From assembly GCA_963782255.1 (NCBI GenBank), contig CAWAIS010000002.1, forward strand, positions 930,001 to 994,000: 64,000 bases of DNA, read 5' to 3'. The stretch is from Roseiarcus sp963782255 (lineage in GTDB: Bacteria; Pseudomonadota; Alphaproteobacteria; Rhizobiales; Beijerinckiaceae). A model generated the notes under the pieces. That model was not told the DNA's origin. It did no database searches and worked only from the letters and a program-made list of their open reading frames with translations. The position numbers and the translations under genes are program-made. Below, one piece after another: positions 42,065 through 50,963 of this stretch; positions within the stretch are counted from its first letter, which is position 1; each line of letters starts with the position of its first letter.

Positions 42065-42480
42065 CTAAGCGGCCCGTGAAGCATCGATCGACTTACCGCT
42101 ATGGTCGAAGCAGGCGAGGCAGCCCGGCCCGTCGCAGAGGGCGAGCCGGCCGTCCGGATTCGTGCACGCGCACGGTGGCCTTGACGTAGTAGTGGCAGTG
42201 GCGCTGCGGCGGGATCTGCAGGGACAGGCCCTTCCATTGGACGCAGTTATCACACCCGGCCTGGCGGTCTTCCTGGACGCAGCGCCCGTCCTCGAGCGGT
42301 CGGCCGAAGTAAGGAATGAAAGCCGATCCCGACTCGGCGGCGGCACGGCGAACGGGCGTTGTACTCCGGCACGAACCGCGTTTTGAGGTAGCGGCTCGCG
42401 GCTTCGAGCCGATGTCGGCCAGGCGCAGGCGGACAACTGATCCGTCACCGACAGTGCCCCCTCCGGTGCGTTGTCAAAAC
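42065..42480 (-). pseudogene. ISNCY-type integrase-core transposase, 3' remnant
   Basis: In three frames on the minus strand: FVPEYNARSP (near the pattern RFVPxxNARFAV), ESGSAFIPYFGRPLEDGRC, NCVQWKGLSLQIPPQRHCHY, YVKATVRVHE and NPDGRLALCDGPGCLA. This is the C-terminal region that follows the integrase core in ISNCY elements (xLQIPxxRHRxHYVKAxVxVHExPDGxLAxFxGPxxLA). Several frameshifts show it is dead. The rest of the gene and its ends are missing. Confidence 0.6.
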
Positions 42481-42525
42481 GCCGCAAATCGCTAAAAATA
42501 TGTTGCGTTGGATTGGTATTGGTAT

Positions 42526-43287
42526 ATGGCCATCAACATCGACAATTTGCGAGGGTTTTATAACTCGGCGCTTGGCGAAGTGGCTCGCCGGCTGATTGGT
42601 CGCGTCATTCGGGCCAGGTGGCCGAATGTGACCGGGTTAACCGTCGCGGCGTTTGGCTATGGAACGCCATATTTGGATCGGTTTTTGGAGGAAGCCAAAC
42701 AATGCCTGGCCCTAATGCCTGCAGAGCAAGGAGTGGCAATTTGGCCGGACTGGCATCGATGTGCTGTCGCTCTTGTTGAGTCAGAGATGCTGCCACTGCC
42801 AGACGGTTCTGCCGATCGGCTGCTCGTTATACATGCCCTTGAGTCCGCACAACGACCCCGAGCGGTCTTGGAGGAACTTTGGCGGATCAGCACGCCGCAA
42901 GGACGTGTTCTGATCGTCGTTCCGTCGCGAAGGGGCATTTGGGCGCGTGCGGACAGTACTCCTTACGGTCACGGACTTCCTTATTCGAAGGCGCAGCTGC
43001 GGGACCTTCTTCACGAAACGTCCTTCTGTCCTGTCTTTTGGGGAGAGGCGCTTTATGCTCCGCCGATCGCTCGGCGCTTGCTGATTCGCACAACGCCGGC
43101 AATCGAGCATATTGGTGCTGCATTCGGTCTCCCTTTCGGCGGAGTGCACATTGTCGAGGCGATCAAACAGGTCTATCGCCCTGTTGACACGCGTGGCGCG
43201 CCTCGGACTGCGCTTGTCACACCTGCACTGGCCCCGGGAATCCGACACCCCATCCCAATAAGCAGTCCCTCGCGCACCGAGTTTTAA
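42526..43287 (+). CDS. SAM-dependent methyltransferase-like protein
   Basis: A 253-residue protein. It starts MAINIDNLRGFYNSALGEVA and has VAAFGYGTPYLDRFLEEA in place of the usual glycine loop, then MLPLPDGSADRLLVIHALES and LEELWRISTPQGRVLIVVPS. This is the class I methyltransferase layout found in a conserved Hyphomicrobiales family, often next to glyoxalase II genes. The acidic loop and SAM contacts are weak, so catalysis is uncertain. The ATG at 42526 was chosen over a TTG at 42508. It marks the return of core-like DNA. Confidence 0.7.
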   Translation: MAINIDNLRGFYNSALGEVARRLIGRVIRARWPNVTGLTVAAFGYGTPYLDRFLEEAKQCLALMPAEQGVAIWPDWHRCAVALVESEMLPLPDGSADRLLVIHALESAQRPRAVLEELWRISTPQGRVLIVVPSRRGIWARADSTPYGHGLPYSKAQLRDLLHETSFCPVFWGEALYAPPIARRLLIRTTPAIEHIGAAFGLPFGGVHIVEAIKQVYRPVDTRGAPRTALVTPALAPGIRHPIPISSPSRTEF

Positions 43288-43672
43288 GATTGGGTCCTCG
43301 TAAGAACCAATGTTTAACAACGACGCTGAGTTTGACTGAGATGGGCATGTAGATCTGCTGGAATTTAAGGACCAAGCGGTCAACGAAGGCAACTACCAGG
43401 GCTTATGTGGTCTGGAAAAAATGGTGCACGCAAGATACATAGCGACGAACGGGTCCCATCTCTAGCGGCGAAGCTATGATATTGCACGGCAACAGTTCGC
43501 GGGCGCTGTCATGGATGGACCGCCCAACTCCCGAACAGCATGCCGGGCAATGAAATTGGCAGCCCGAGTGCCGCTCGTATGTCACCTGAACGCTGTAACC
43601 TCGAAGATTGTTCGTACCGCTATCACGACTTCTGAGCCCCACAGTCGCCTCCGACTAGACAAGGTGGTGCAG

Positions 43673-44101
43673 ATGCGAATCAAAAGGGTAATAGTTTTTG
43701 CGGCGACAGCCGTGGTCACGGCGACGGCAACGCCGGGTTCCGCGAATCAGTATGAATTCCTGGCGGCTCCTCAAATCAATCTATCCCTGGTTTATCGCGT
43801 GGATAAGTTGACGGGGGACGTCGTCGCTTGTCAGTTTGCTCATAGTCCGGGGCGTTCAGATGTCGGCCCGGGCGCTTTTGGCGTAACGGCTTGTTATCGG
43901 GGCAGCGACGGAGCGACAAAACAGGAACCGGGAGAGTACGGTCTTGTCGCGACCCGTCACGAACAGGAGGGCGGTGTGTTCCGCGTCGATTACCGCACGG
44001 GTGGGCTCAGTATATGCTATCTCTATTTTCAACGCGAGAAGCAGGGCGATCACGAGGCGATCACGGACCAGTATGTGGTGTGTACGCCTCAGTGGAAATA
44101 G
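43673..44101 (+). CDS. hypothetical secreted protein
   Basis: A 142-residue product. An N-terminal signal peptide MRIKRVIVFAATAVVTATAT with a likely cleavage after GSA is followed by a beta-rich domain: INLSLVYRVDKLTGDVVACQ, GVFRVDYRTGGLSICYLYFQ and ITDQYVVCTPQWK, with four Cys. It is periplasmic or exported. I do not recognise the family. It lies 22 bp upstream of mnmE. AAGGTGG lies close before the ATG. Confidence 0.55.
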   Translation: MRIKRVIVFAATAVVTATATPGSANQYEFLAAPQINLSLVYRVDKLTGDVVACQFAHSPGRSDVGPGAFGVTACYRGSDGATKQEPGEYGLVATRHEQEGGVFRVDYRTGGLSICYLYFQREKQGDHEAITDQYVVCTPQWK

Positions 44102-44122
44102 CACTGCGGGAGGCCCGCGCCA

Positions 44123-45451
44123 TTGTTTACTAACGATCAGGACACGATATTTGCTCAATCATCAGGCCTGGGAAAAGCGGCGATCGCTCTATTTCGCCTA
44201 TCTGGGCCAGCATGCTTTGAGGTTCTTGAAGCGCTTTGCTCCGGCGCACAACTCCCTATTCGACACGTGGCTCTGCGCACCGTGCGCCATCCACTTTCCC
44301 ACGATCCGATCGATCGCGCGCTCATTACGCGCTTTGAGGCGCCAGCCAGTTTCACTGGCGAAGACCTCGCGGAAATCAGCGTAACAGGAGGTCGTGCGGT
44401 GACCGCAGCGGTTGCGGAGGCTTTGGCTTCTATTCCAGGCCTGCGCGCTGCTGAGCCAGGTGAATTTACTTGGCGAGCTTTCTCCAACGGCAAGATTGAC
44501 TTGTCTGAAATGGAAGGTCTAGCCGACCTCATCGAGGCCGAGACAGAAGCGCAACGTAGGCAGGCGCAAAGAATCGCAGGAGGGGCGTTGCGGCGCGAAT
44601 GCGAAGAGATTCGCTCTATTTTGATCGCCGCAATGGCGGCAGTCGAGATCCAGATCGACTTTTCGGACATAGAGGACGTCCATGACCTCACATTGGAGAC
44701 GGCCAAACGTGCCCTACATCAAGCTCTGGTCCGTATTGATCGAGCCTTGGCCGGCGCTCTAGCTGGGCGTCGTGTTCGCGAAGGGTTCGTCATCGTAATT
44801 GCCGGTCCGCCGAATGTCGGGAAGTCGACACTCTTGAACGCCCTAGTTGGCCGCGACGTCGCTATTACTTCGCCGTTCGCAGGCACTACCCGGGACGCAA
44901 TTGAGATCTTTCTGGATCTGGGCGGCTATCCAGTGATTCTGGTCGACACAGCGGGTATTCGAGTGGCCGAGGACCCAATAGAGCGGGAAGGAGTTGAAAG
45001 AGCAAAGCGGCACGCAAAGAACGCGGATTTGACACTGTGGCTGGATGACAAGAGAGATAGTGATACGCCTGCTCTAGCCGGCGAAGCACTGTTTATTCGC
45101 ACGAAAATTGATCAGCCTGGCACTCGCACAACAGTGTTGAGAGGAGCGGAACTGGCGATATCGGCTAAGACTGGGGAAGGGATCGACGATCTTCTAAAAG
45201 CCATCCGCAGTCGAGCCGAGGAGCAAATGGGCGCGTTTGAACCGCCTATATTGACTCTTGACAGGCACCGGAGGGCTTTCCAGGAGGCAAAATCCTCTCT
45301 AGCTTCCGCGCTTAAATCGAGCGCCTGCGAATGTGAATTGCTTGCGGAGGATATACGCCGAGCCACAGCTGCACTGGACCTCATTATCGGTCGAATAGGC
45401 GTTGAAGAAGTGCTCGGAGAGATTTTCTCACGCCTTTGCGTCGGGAAATAG
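44123..45451 (+). CDS. mnmE: tRNA uridine-5-carboxymethylaminomethyl modification GTPase MnmE
   Basis: A 442-residue protein. The N-terminal folate-binding domain has TIFAQSSGLGKAAIALFRLS and PGEFTWRAFSNGKIDLSEME. The G domain contains IAGPPNVGKSTLLNALVGRD, ITSPFAGTTRDAIEIFLDLG and ILVDTAGIRVAEDPIEREGV. The C-terminal catalytic Cys lies in FSRLCVGK. It starts with TTG at 44123, with GGGAGG upstream. With MnmG it installs the cmnm5 group on U34 of several tRNAs. In related genomes rho precedes it; here a secreted protein gene does. Confidence 0.95.
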   Translation: MFTNDQDTIFAQSSGLGKAAIALFRLSGPACFEVLEALCSGAQLPIRHVALRTVRHPLSHDPIDRALITRFEAPASFTGEDLAEISVTGGRAVTAAVAEALASIPGLRAAEPGEFTWRAFSNGKIDLSEMEGLADLIEAETEAQRRQAQRIAGGALRRECEEIRSILIAAMAAVEIQIDFSDIEDVHDLTLETAKRALHQALVRIDRALAGALAGRRVREGFVIVIAGPPNVGKSTLLNALVGRDVAITSPFAGTTRDAIEIFLDLGGYPVILVDTAGIRVAEDPIEREGVERAKRHAKNADLTLWLDDKRDSDTPALAGEALFIRTKIDQPGTRTTVLRGAELAISAKTGEGIDDLLKAIRSRAEEQMGAFEPPILTLDRHRRAFQEAKSSLASALKSSACECELLAEDIRRATAALDLIIGRIGVEEVLGEIFSRLCVGK

Positions 45452-45463
45452 ACAGAAGGAGTG

Positions 45464-45479
45464 TGTTTCACGTGAAACA
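45464..45479. other. parS site 1
   Basis: TGTTTCACGTGAAACA is a perfect 16-bp palindrome identical to the consensus ParB-binding parS site. It overlaps the start region of mnmG, about 3.5 kb before parB. ParB loading here nucleates the origin-proximal partition complex. Confidence 0.95.
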
Positions 45480-47376
45480 GGAGACCTCCTCGTTTGACGT
45501 AATCGTGATCGGGGGCGGACATGCCGGCTGTGAAGCGGCGGCGGCCGCGGCGCGATGCGGAGCGGCTACCGCCCTGCTGACTCGGCGATTCGACACTATC
45601 GGCGAGATGTCCTGCAACCCCGCAATCGGGGGCGTTGGAAAGGGCCACTTAGTTCGGGAGATTGACGCGCTCGATGGTCTTATGGGCCGCGCTGCAGATG
45701 CGGCAGGGATTCACTTCCGCGTTCTAAATCGGCGCAAGGGGCCGGCAGTCCAAGGCCCAAGAGCGCAGGCGGACAGGCAGCTTTATCGACGGGTGATGCA
45801 GGGTCTCGTTACTGGAACTGCGAATCTTGTCGTGATCGAAGGAGAAGCCGAGGGCGTGCTCTTTGATGGGGGTGCCGTCAGAGGGATCCGCATCGCGGAC
45901 GGCCGCACCTTGGTATGTCGCGCACTGGTTCTCACGACTGGCACGTTCTTGCGCGGCGTTATTCACCTTGGTGAAGTGCGCGTTCCCGCCGGAAGGTTCG
46001 GCAATTCTTCCTCAGTCTCCCTGGCTCAAAGCCTTGAAGTGGCGGGATTCACGGTGGGGAGATTAAAGACCGGAACACCACCCCGCCTCGAGCGGGCAAC
46101 GATCGATTGGGATTCCACTGAAATCCAGCACGGTGACGACCCGCTGGAATTTTTCTCCGCGCACACAACAAGAACGTCCGCACCGCAACTTCCGTGCCAC
46201 ATAACGAGAACAACTCCAGACACGCATCGGATCGTCATGGCGGATCTTAACCGATCGGCGGCCTATTCCGGCGCTATAGGCGGGCGCGGCCCTCGCTATT
46301 GCCCATCAATCGAAGATAAGGTTGCTCGTTTCTCGGACCGCGAAACTCACCAAGTCTTCCTCGAACCCGAGGGCGTTAACGATTGCACCATCTACCCAAA
46401 TGGTATCTCGACATCGATGCCCACGGAAACTCAGCAGGCTCTCGTCGCAACCATCCCCGGTCTCGAGCGCGCCCGCATTCTTCGATCAGGCTATGCCATT
46501 GAATATGACTATATAGACCCTCGTGGCCTTGACCCCACCTTGGAAGCCAGGCGGGTGCGAGGATTATTTCTCGCTGGGCAGATCAACGGAACAACAGGAT
46601 ACGAAGAAGCCGCCGCTCAGGGCCTGCTAGCCGGAATTAACGCCGCTCGTACAGCAGGAGGGCAACCGCTCGCAATTTTTGATCGGGCTGAATCTTATCT
46701 CGGGGTGATGGTCGACGATCTCAATATTCACGGTGCCACAGAACCCTACCGAATGTTCACCTCGCGGGCCGAATATCGTATCTCGCTGCGCGCTGACACC
46801 GCAGACGAGCGACTTACCGAAAAGGGGGTTGCTCTTGGTTGCGTAGAACCCTCTCGAGCTCGAATTTATCGGCTGAAGCAGGCTCGTCTACAGCGTGCTC
46901 GTAGCATGCTCCAAAATACCATCGCGACTCCTCATCTTCTTGAGGCGTGCGGGATCCTCGTTAACCGGGACGGCATCCGTCGATCTGCCTTCGAGTTGGC
47001 CGCGCTACCCTACATTGGGGTCGCAACTTTGATGCGGGTTTGGCCGGAATTCAAAGAAATTTCGAGTGATCTCATATCGCAACTCGAGGCCGATGCAAAG
47101 TATGCTGTCTACCTCGCTCGGCAAACCGAAGACGTAGCCACCTATCGGCGAGAGGACGGTATGGTCCTTCCACAAGACCTCGATTACTCGCGTCTCTCAG
47201 GTCTTTCCAATGAATTGCGCGAGAAGTTCCTGACTATCCGACCCCGAAGCGTAGGTCAGGCAGGGCGTATTGAAGGCGTCACTCCGGCGGCTTTGGCGCT
47301 GGTTGCGGCACACGCCAAGCGTCTGCAGTCGCGATCGAATCGAATCGCAAGAATGCCACGAGACGACTTCGATTGA
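45472..47376 (+). CDS. mnmG: tRNA uridine-5-carboxymethylaminomethyl modification enzyme MnmG
   Basis: About 634 residues. FAD motif FDVIVIGGGHAGCEAAAAAA, then MSCNPAIGGVGKGHLVREID, RRKGPAVQGPRAQADRQLY, VGRLKTGTPPRL and YCPSIEDKVARF. The start is uncertain: AAGGAG at 45456-45461 best suits the GTG at 45472, GTG 45463 is too close to it, and a TTG at 45436 overlaps mnmE. All choices place the perfect parS palindrome inside or at the start of the gene. It forms a heterotetramer with MnmE. Confidence 0.94.
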   Translation: MKQETSSFDVIVIGGGHAGCEAAAAAARCGAATALLTRRFDTIGEMSCNPAIGGVGKGHLVREIDALDGLMGRAADAAGIHFRVLNRRKGPAVQGPRAQADRQLYRRVMQGLVTGTANLVVIEGEAEGVLFDGGAVRGIRIADGRTLVCRALVLTTGTFLRGVIHLGEVRVPAGRFGNSSSVSLAQSLEVAGFTVGRLKTGTPPRLERATIDWDSTEIQHGDDPLEFFSAHTTRTSAPQLPCHITRTTPDTHRIVMADLNRSAAYSGAIGGRGPRYCPSIEDKVARFSDRETHQVFLEPEGVNDCTIYPNGISTSMPTETQQALVATIPGLERARILRSGYAIEYDYIDPRGLDPTLEARRVRGLFLAGQINGTTGYEEAAAQGLLAGINAARTAGGQPLAIFDRAESYLGVMVDDLNIHGATEPYRMFTSRAEYRISLRADTADERLTEKGVALGCVEPSRARIYRLKQARLQRARSMLQNTIATPHLLEACGILVNRDGIRRSAFELAALPYIGVATLMRVWPEFKEISSDLISQLEADAKYAVYLARQTEDVATYRREDGMVLPQDLDYSRLSGLSNELREKFLTIRPRSVGQAGRIEGVTPAALALVAAHAKRLQSRSNRIARMPRDDFD

Positions 47377-47405
47377 CGCAGGCTCCAGATTCCGCACGCA
47401 GCACC

Positions 47406-48053
47406 ATGCAAGCCCCGAATGATCGAGCAGAGGCCTTGCGTCTTGTTCGAGTTTCACGTGAAACAGCCGAGCGCCTGGACATTTTGGTCCGTCTCCTCGT
47501 CCGCTGGCAAATCGCAACGAATCTCATTTCCAGAACCACGCTTTCTTCGGTTTGGACTCGACACCTGGCCGATTCCGCGCAACTTATCAACCTTGCGCCC
47601 GGCGCGAGACGCTGGGTAGATATGGGCTCAGGCGCTGGGTTTCCTGGCCTCGTGCTAGCCATCCAACTTATAGGCCTTTCCGGCGCTGTCGTTCACTGTA
47701 TCGAGAGCGATCGCCGCAAGTGTGCGTTTCTCCGCGGCGCTGTTCGCGCAACTGGCGCACAGGCAGAGATACACCCAATGCGCGTTGATATGATGGACGC
47801 TAGCCGGCTTGGACTTGTGGACGCCGTAACCGCAAGGGCGTTTGCACCCCTGCCGCTTACGATCAAATTGGCCAAGATATACCTCGAGCGGGGCGCCGTA
47901 GGCTTGTTTCCCCGAGGACGGTCCGTGCAGAATCAACTACATGCGCTCCCGCTCGATGGGTCCTATCCCATTCAAATCCTACCGAGCGAGGTCGAACAAG
48001 GTGCCGCAATCATAAGAATACGTCGCGAGATTCGAGAGTTTTCCGATGGATAA
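47406..48053 (+). CDS. rsmG: 16S rRNA (guanine-527 N7) methyltransferase
   Basis: A 215-residue protein. SAM motif RRWVDMGSGAGFPGLVLAIQ and VHCIESDRRKCAFLRGAVRA, then VDAVTARAFAPLPLTIKLAK and GAVGLFPRGRSVQNQL. The ATG at 47406 was preferred to a TTG at 47373 that overlaps mnmG. A second parS copy lies within codons 16-20. It overlaps the parA start by eight bases. Confidence 0.92.
   Translation: MQAPNDRAEALRLVRVSRETAERLDILVRLLVRWQIATNLISRTTLSSVWTRHLADSAQLINLAPGARRWVDMGSGAGFPGLVLAIQLIGLSGAVVHCIESDRRKCAFLRGAVRATGAQAEIHPMRVDMMDASRLGLVDAVTARAFAPLPLTIKLAKIYLERGAVGLFPRGRSVQNQLHALPLDGSYPIQILPSEVEQGAAIIRIRREIREFSDG
47450..47465. other. parS site 2
   Basis: AGTTTCACGTGAAACA matches the parS consensus at 15 of 16 positions and is inside the rsmG coding sequence, 1986 bp after the first site. 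Its palindrome core GTTTCACGTGAAAC is perfect. Confidence 0.93.
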
Positions 48054-48897
48054 CATACCGTCTTCCCTCACCAATTCTAAGCGGCCGCCGGCGTTGAGGC
48101 CGCGCATTCTCGTCATGGCGAATCAAAAGGGCGGCGTGGGTAAGACGACTACCGCGATCAATCTGGGTACCGCACTAGCGGCGATTGGGGAACTCGTTCT
48201 TGTTATTGATCTTGATCCGCAAGGCAATGCGTCGACGGGTCTTGGCATTGACCGCAAAAACCGAGCTACGTCGAGCTACGATATCCTTGTAGGCGACCGT
48301 AAACTGCACGAAATCATAGCCCCTACTGCCGTCCCGCGCCTTGTCATAGCTCCATCCACCATGGACCTACTCGGCGTGGAGCTGGAGATTTCGGCCCATG
48401 GGGACCGGCCTTATAAGCTCCGCAATGCCTTGAGGGAATTCTTTGCCTCAGACGGCAATGGCTCTGAGCGCATAACATACGTTCTCGTTGATTGTCCGCC
48501 GTCACTGAATCTTCTTACAGTTAATGCGCTCGCCGCAGCAGATGCGGTCGTGGTTCCGTTGCAATGCGAGTTTTTTGCGCTTGAGGGGCTCTCGCAGCTT
48601 CTGACGACAGTAGATCAAGTCCGCCGCACACTAAACCCAACGCTATTGATTCATGGTGTCGTTTTGACGATGTTCGATCCACGAAATACCCTCGCCGGGC
48701 AGGTCGTCGCAGATGTGCGCGCGCATATGGGAGATACCGTCTATGAGACGGTTATTCCCCGCAATGTTCGTGTCTCTGAAGCACCATCGCACGGAAAGCC
48801 AGCCCTGCTATACGACCTCAAATGCGCGGGCAGCCAAGCCTATTTGAAACTTGCATCCGAAGTCATTCAGCGCGAAGGACGACTACGGATTCGGTAA
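48046..48897 (+). CDS. parA: chromosome partitioning ATPase ParA
   Basis: A 283-residue protein with the deviant Walker A MANQKGGVGKTTTAINLGTA, Walker A' LVLVIDLDPQGNASTGLGID and Walker B VLVDCPPSLNLLTVNALAAA. ParA binds DNA nonspecifically and moves ParB-parS complexes toward the new pole. The start ATG at 48046 overlaps the rsmG stop, the usual mnmG-rsmG-parA-parB order. Confidence 0.96.
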   Translation: MDNIPSSLTNSKRPPALRPRILVMANQKGGVGKTTTAINLGTALAAIGELVLVIDLDPQGNASTGLGIDRKNRATSSYDILVGDRKLHEIIAPTAVPRLVIAPSTMDLLGVELEISAHGDRPYKLRNALREFFASDGNGSERITYVLVDCPPSLNLLTVNALAAADAVVVPLQCEFFALEGLSQLLTTVDQVRRTLNPTLLIHGVVLTMFDPRNTLAGQVVADVRAHMGDTVYETVIPRNVRVSEAPSHGKPALLYDLKCAGSQAYLKLASEVIQREGRLRIR

Positions 48898-48934
48898 GCC
48901 TACGGCGTAAGAATAATTAGGAGTGTGATTGCAA

Positions 48935-49819
48935 ATGGCGGACGATGCCGACCGTTCGGAACATCGACCTCGCCTCGGAAGGGGACTAGCTGCGTTGCTT
49001 GGGGCGCAAGCAGGCTCCGAAGCTACCGAGATCGTGCGCGCTATTCAAAGGGCGCCAATAGAGTTTTTGCGGCCAAACCCTAGGAACCCTCGCAAACGGT
49101 TTGAGGGCGTTCAGCTCGATGAGTTAGCCGATTCGATCAGAGAGCGGGGTGTAATCCAGCCTGTCCTGGTCCGAGCGATTCCACGTTTCCCAGAGGCTTA
49201 CGAAATTATTGCCGGCGAGCGTCGATGGCGAGCCGCGCAACGCGCCGGGCTCCACGATATCCCAATTCAGATCGTTGAAGCCAACGATCGCGAGGCTCTC
49301 GAAATCGCGATTGTCGAAAATGTCCAGCGTACCGACCTCAATGCGCTCGAAGAAGCGGCGGGATACGCTCAGCTCGCGACGGATTTTGGGTACTCACACG
49401 CTGACATTGCCCGCGTCGTAGGAAAGAGCCGGAGCCACGTTGCCAACACACTTCGATTGGTTCACTTGCCCGAACATACTCGCGATCTCCTCGCTGATGG
49501 CCACATCTCGGCGGGCCACGCGCGGGCGCTTCTTGCCGTTTCCCACCCCGATGCGCTGGCGGATCGCATTGCTGCCGAGGGCCTAACCGTTCGCGATGTC
49601 GAGCTTCTTGGCGAAAGCCCGAGAAAAATTCGAAGCGTCCGAAAAGGAACTGCAACGATTGATGCGGACACGACGGCATTGCAGGACAAGCTCAGTTTGA
49701 CGCTCGGTGCGATGGTGACGATCCGCCACGTTGGCGAAAGAGGCGAGGTCCGAATCGCCTTCGAAAACTTCGAGCAGCTCGACGATTTCTGCCGACGCCT
49801 CTGCCGACCGAACGGGTAG
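48935..49819 (+). CDS. parB: chromosome partitioning protein ParB
   Basis: A 294-residue protein. It starts MADDADRSEHRPRLGRGLAA. The CTP-binding ParB/Srx domain has PNPRNPRKRFEGVQLDELAD and YEIIAGERRWRAAQRAGLHD. The DNA-binding helix-turn-helix includes YSHADIARVVGKSRSHVANT. The C-terminal dimer domain ends LDDFCRRLCR. TAGGAG lies about 11 bases before the ATG at 48935. It binds the two parS sites upstream and spreads as a CTP-dependent clamp. Confidence 0.95.
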   Translation: MADDADRSEHRPRLGRGLAALLGAQAGSEATEIVRAIQRAPIEFLRPNPRNPRKRFEGVQLDELADSIRERGVIQPVLVRAIPRFPEAYEIIAGERRWRAAQRAGLHDIPIQIVEANDREALEIAIVENVQRTDLNALEEAAGYAQLATDFGYSHADIARVVGKSRSHVANTLRLVHLPEHTRDLLADGHISAGHARALLAVSHPDALADRIAAEGLTVRDVELLGESPRKIRSVRKGTATIDADTTALQDKLSLTLGAMVTIRHVGERGEVRIAFENFEQLDDFCRRLCRPNG

Positions 49820-49823
49820 GCCT

Positions 49824-50834
49824 TCATCGGAGAAGCGCCCAAATCACGTGAGTAGCGACAATCTTCCGTAAGCGCGCCTCTCCTCGCGCTCGGGCAGCAG
49901 CCCTACGCACGAGGATAAATCGCCGAGCAATTGAGTCCGACGTCCATCGCTCCGCCCGGCCCGCGAGCAGTCTTCGAGTTGGAATCGACAGCCTAAGGGT
50001 CAAGCTTTGCCACGCAATATCCGGTGTCTTTCCTTGATCCATCTCGAGTCGCAAGCGGTGTAACAGTGTCAGTCGTGCCCCCAGGCGCACGACGAGCTGA
50101 TCGCCATCGCCGCCCTCTCCAAAAAAACGCGCCGCAGATATCGCACCTGTCCTCCGCTCCCCAATTAGTACGTGATCCACAAACTCATCCACGCCCAATG
50201 ACGTGGCATCGGACACTATGGCCTCGACGTCGTCAACTTCGATTCGCTGTTGTCCGAGAGCGTACGTCATAAGCTTTGAGATCTCACTTATCGCCGTCTG
50301 ACGGTCCGTACCAAGCAGCCCAGCCAACAAACGGCGCGCTTCAGCATTCATTGCAACCCCCGCCGCTTTTGTCTCCGCGTCAATGAGTGCGTTCAGCGAC
50401 TTGTCTCCGTTTGGGTAGCATTCAACCGCGGCGGCGTGCGGCATTCGCTCAAAAGCGCTGCGAAGCGGGTGCCCCTTCTTCAACTGAGCGGCCCTCACCA
50501 CAATTGTGCAGCCTACAGGCGGTCTCGCAAACAAAGGTTCCAACGCAGGCGTGAGATCACGGCCTTGCGCGTCGATCCAAATTACACGGTTTCCTTCGAA
50601 CATTGATGGCGCGTTCGCCTCGGCCGCAAGAACTCCTCGGTCACGAGCCACCGTATTGCCATCAAGTCGGACCAGGCGTATGGGATCTAAATCCCCTAAC
50701 AGGGTCTTGCTGACAATCGCTTTGGACCGTACGTAAGTTCGATCTTCATCCGCTCCATAAACGAGATAGAACCGCAAATCGTTCGGCAAACGTTCGATGA
50801 ATTCATCCGCGACAGCATTGTTGACTGCAGTCAT
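49824..50834 (-). CDS. holA: DNA polymerase III delta subunit
   Basis: A 336-residue clamp-loader subunit, convergent with parB. Segments typical of HolA are FYLVYGADEDRTYVRSKAIV, NRVIWIDAQGRDLTPALEPL, CTIVVRAAQLKKGHPLRSAF, AGLLGTDRQTAISEISKLMT and LIGERRTGAISAARFFGEGG. It opens the beta clamp during loading. In related genomes it lies here with lptE and leuS upstream; neither is in view, and leuB follows instead. Confidence 0.9.
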   Translation of the reverse strand: MTAVNNAVADEFIERLPNDLRFYLVYGADEDRTYVRSKAIVSKTLLGDLDPIRLVRLDGNTVARDRGVLAAEANAPSMFEGNRVIWIDAQGRDLTPALEPLFARPPVGCTIVVRAAQLKKGHPLRSAFERMPHAAAVECYPNGDKSLNALIDAETKAAGVAMNAEARRLLAGLLGTDRQTAISEISKLMTYALGQQRIEVDDVEAIVSDATSLGVDEFVDHVLIGERRTGAISAARFFGEGGDGDQLVVRLGARLTLLHRLRLEMDQGKTPDIAWQSLTLRLSIPTRRLLAGRAERWTSDSIARRFILVRRAAARARGEARLRKIVATHVIWALLR

Positions 50835-50963
50835 CCCCGGCGCTCCAACCTAGACCCACTGCTCTTGAACCAACTTCTAACTTCGACCCTACGTCCGCCT
50901 TCCGAAAGTGACGAAATGAATTAGCTGATCCGATCCCTCCCCGTTTTGACCTAATGAGACACC

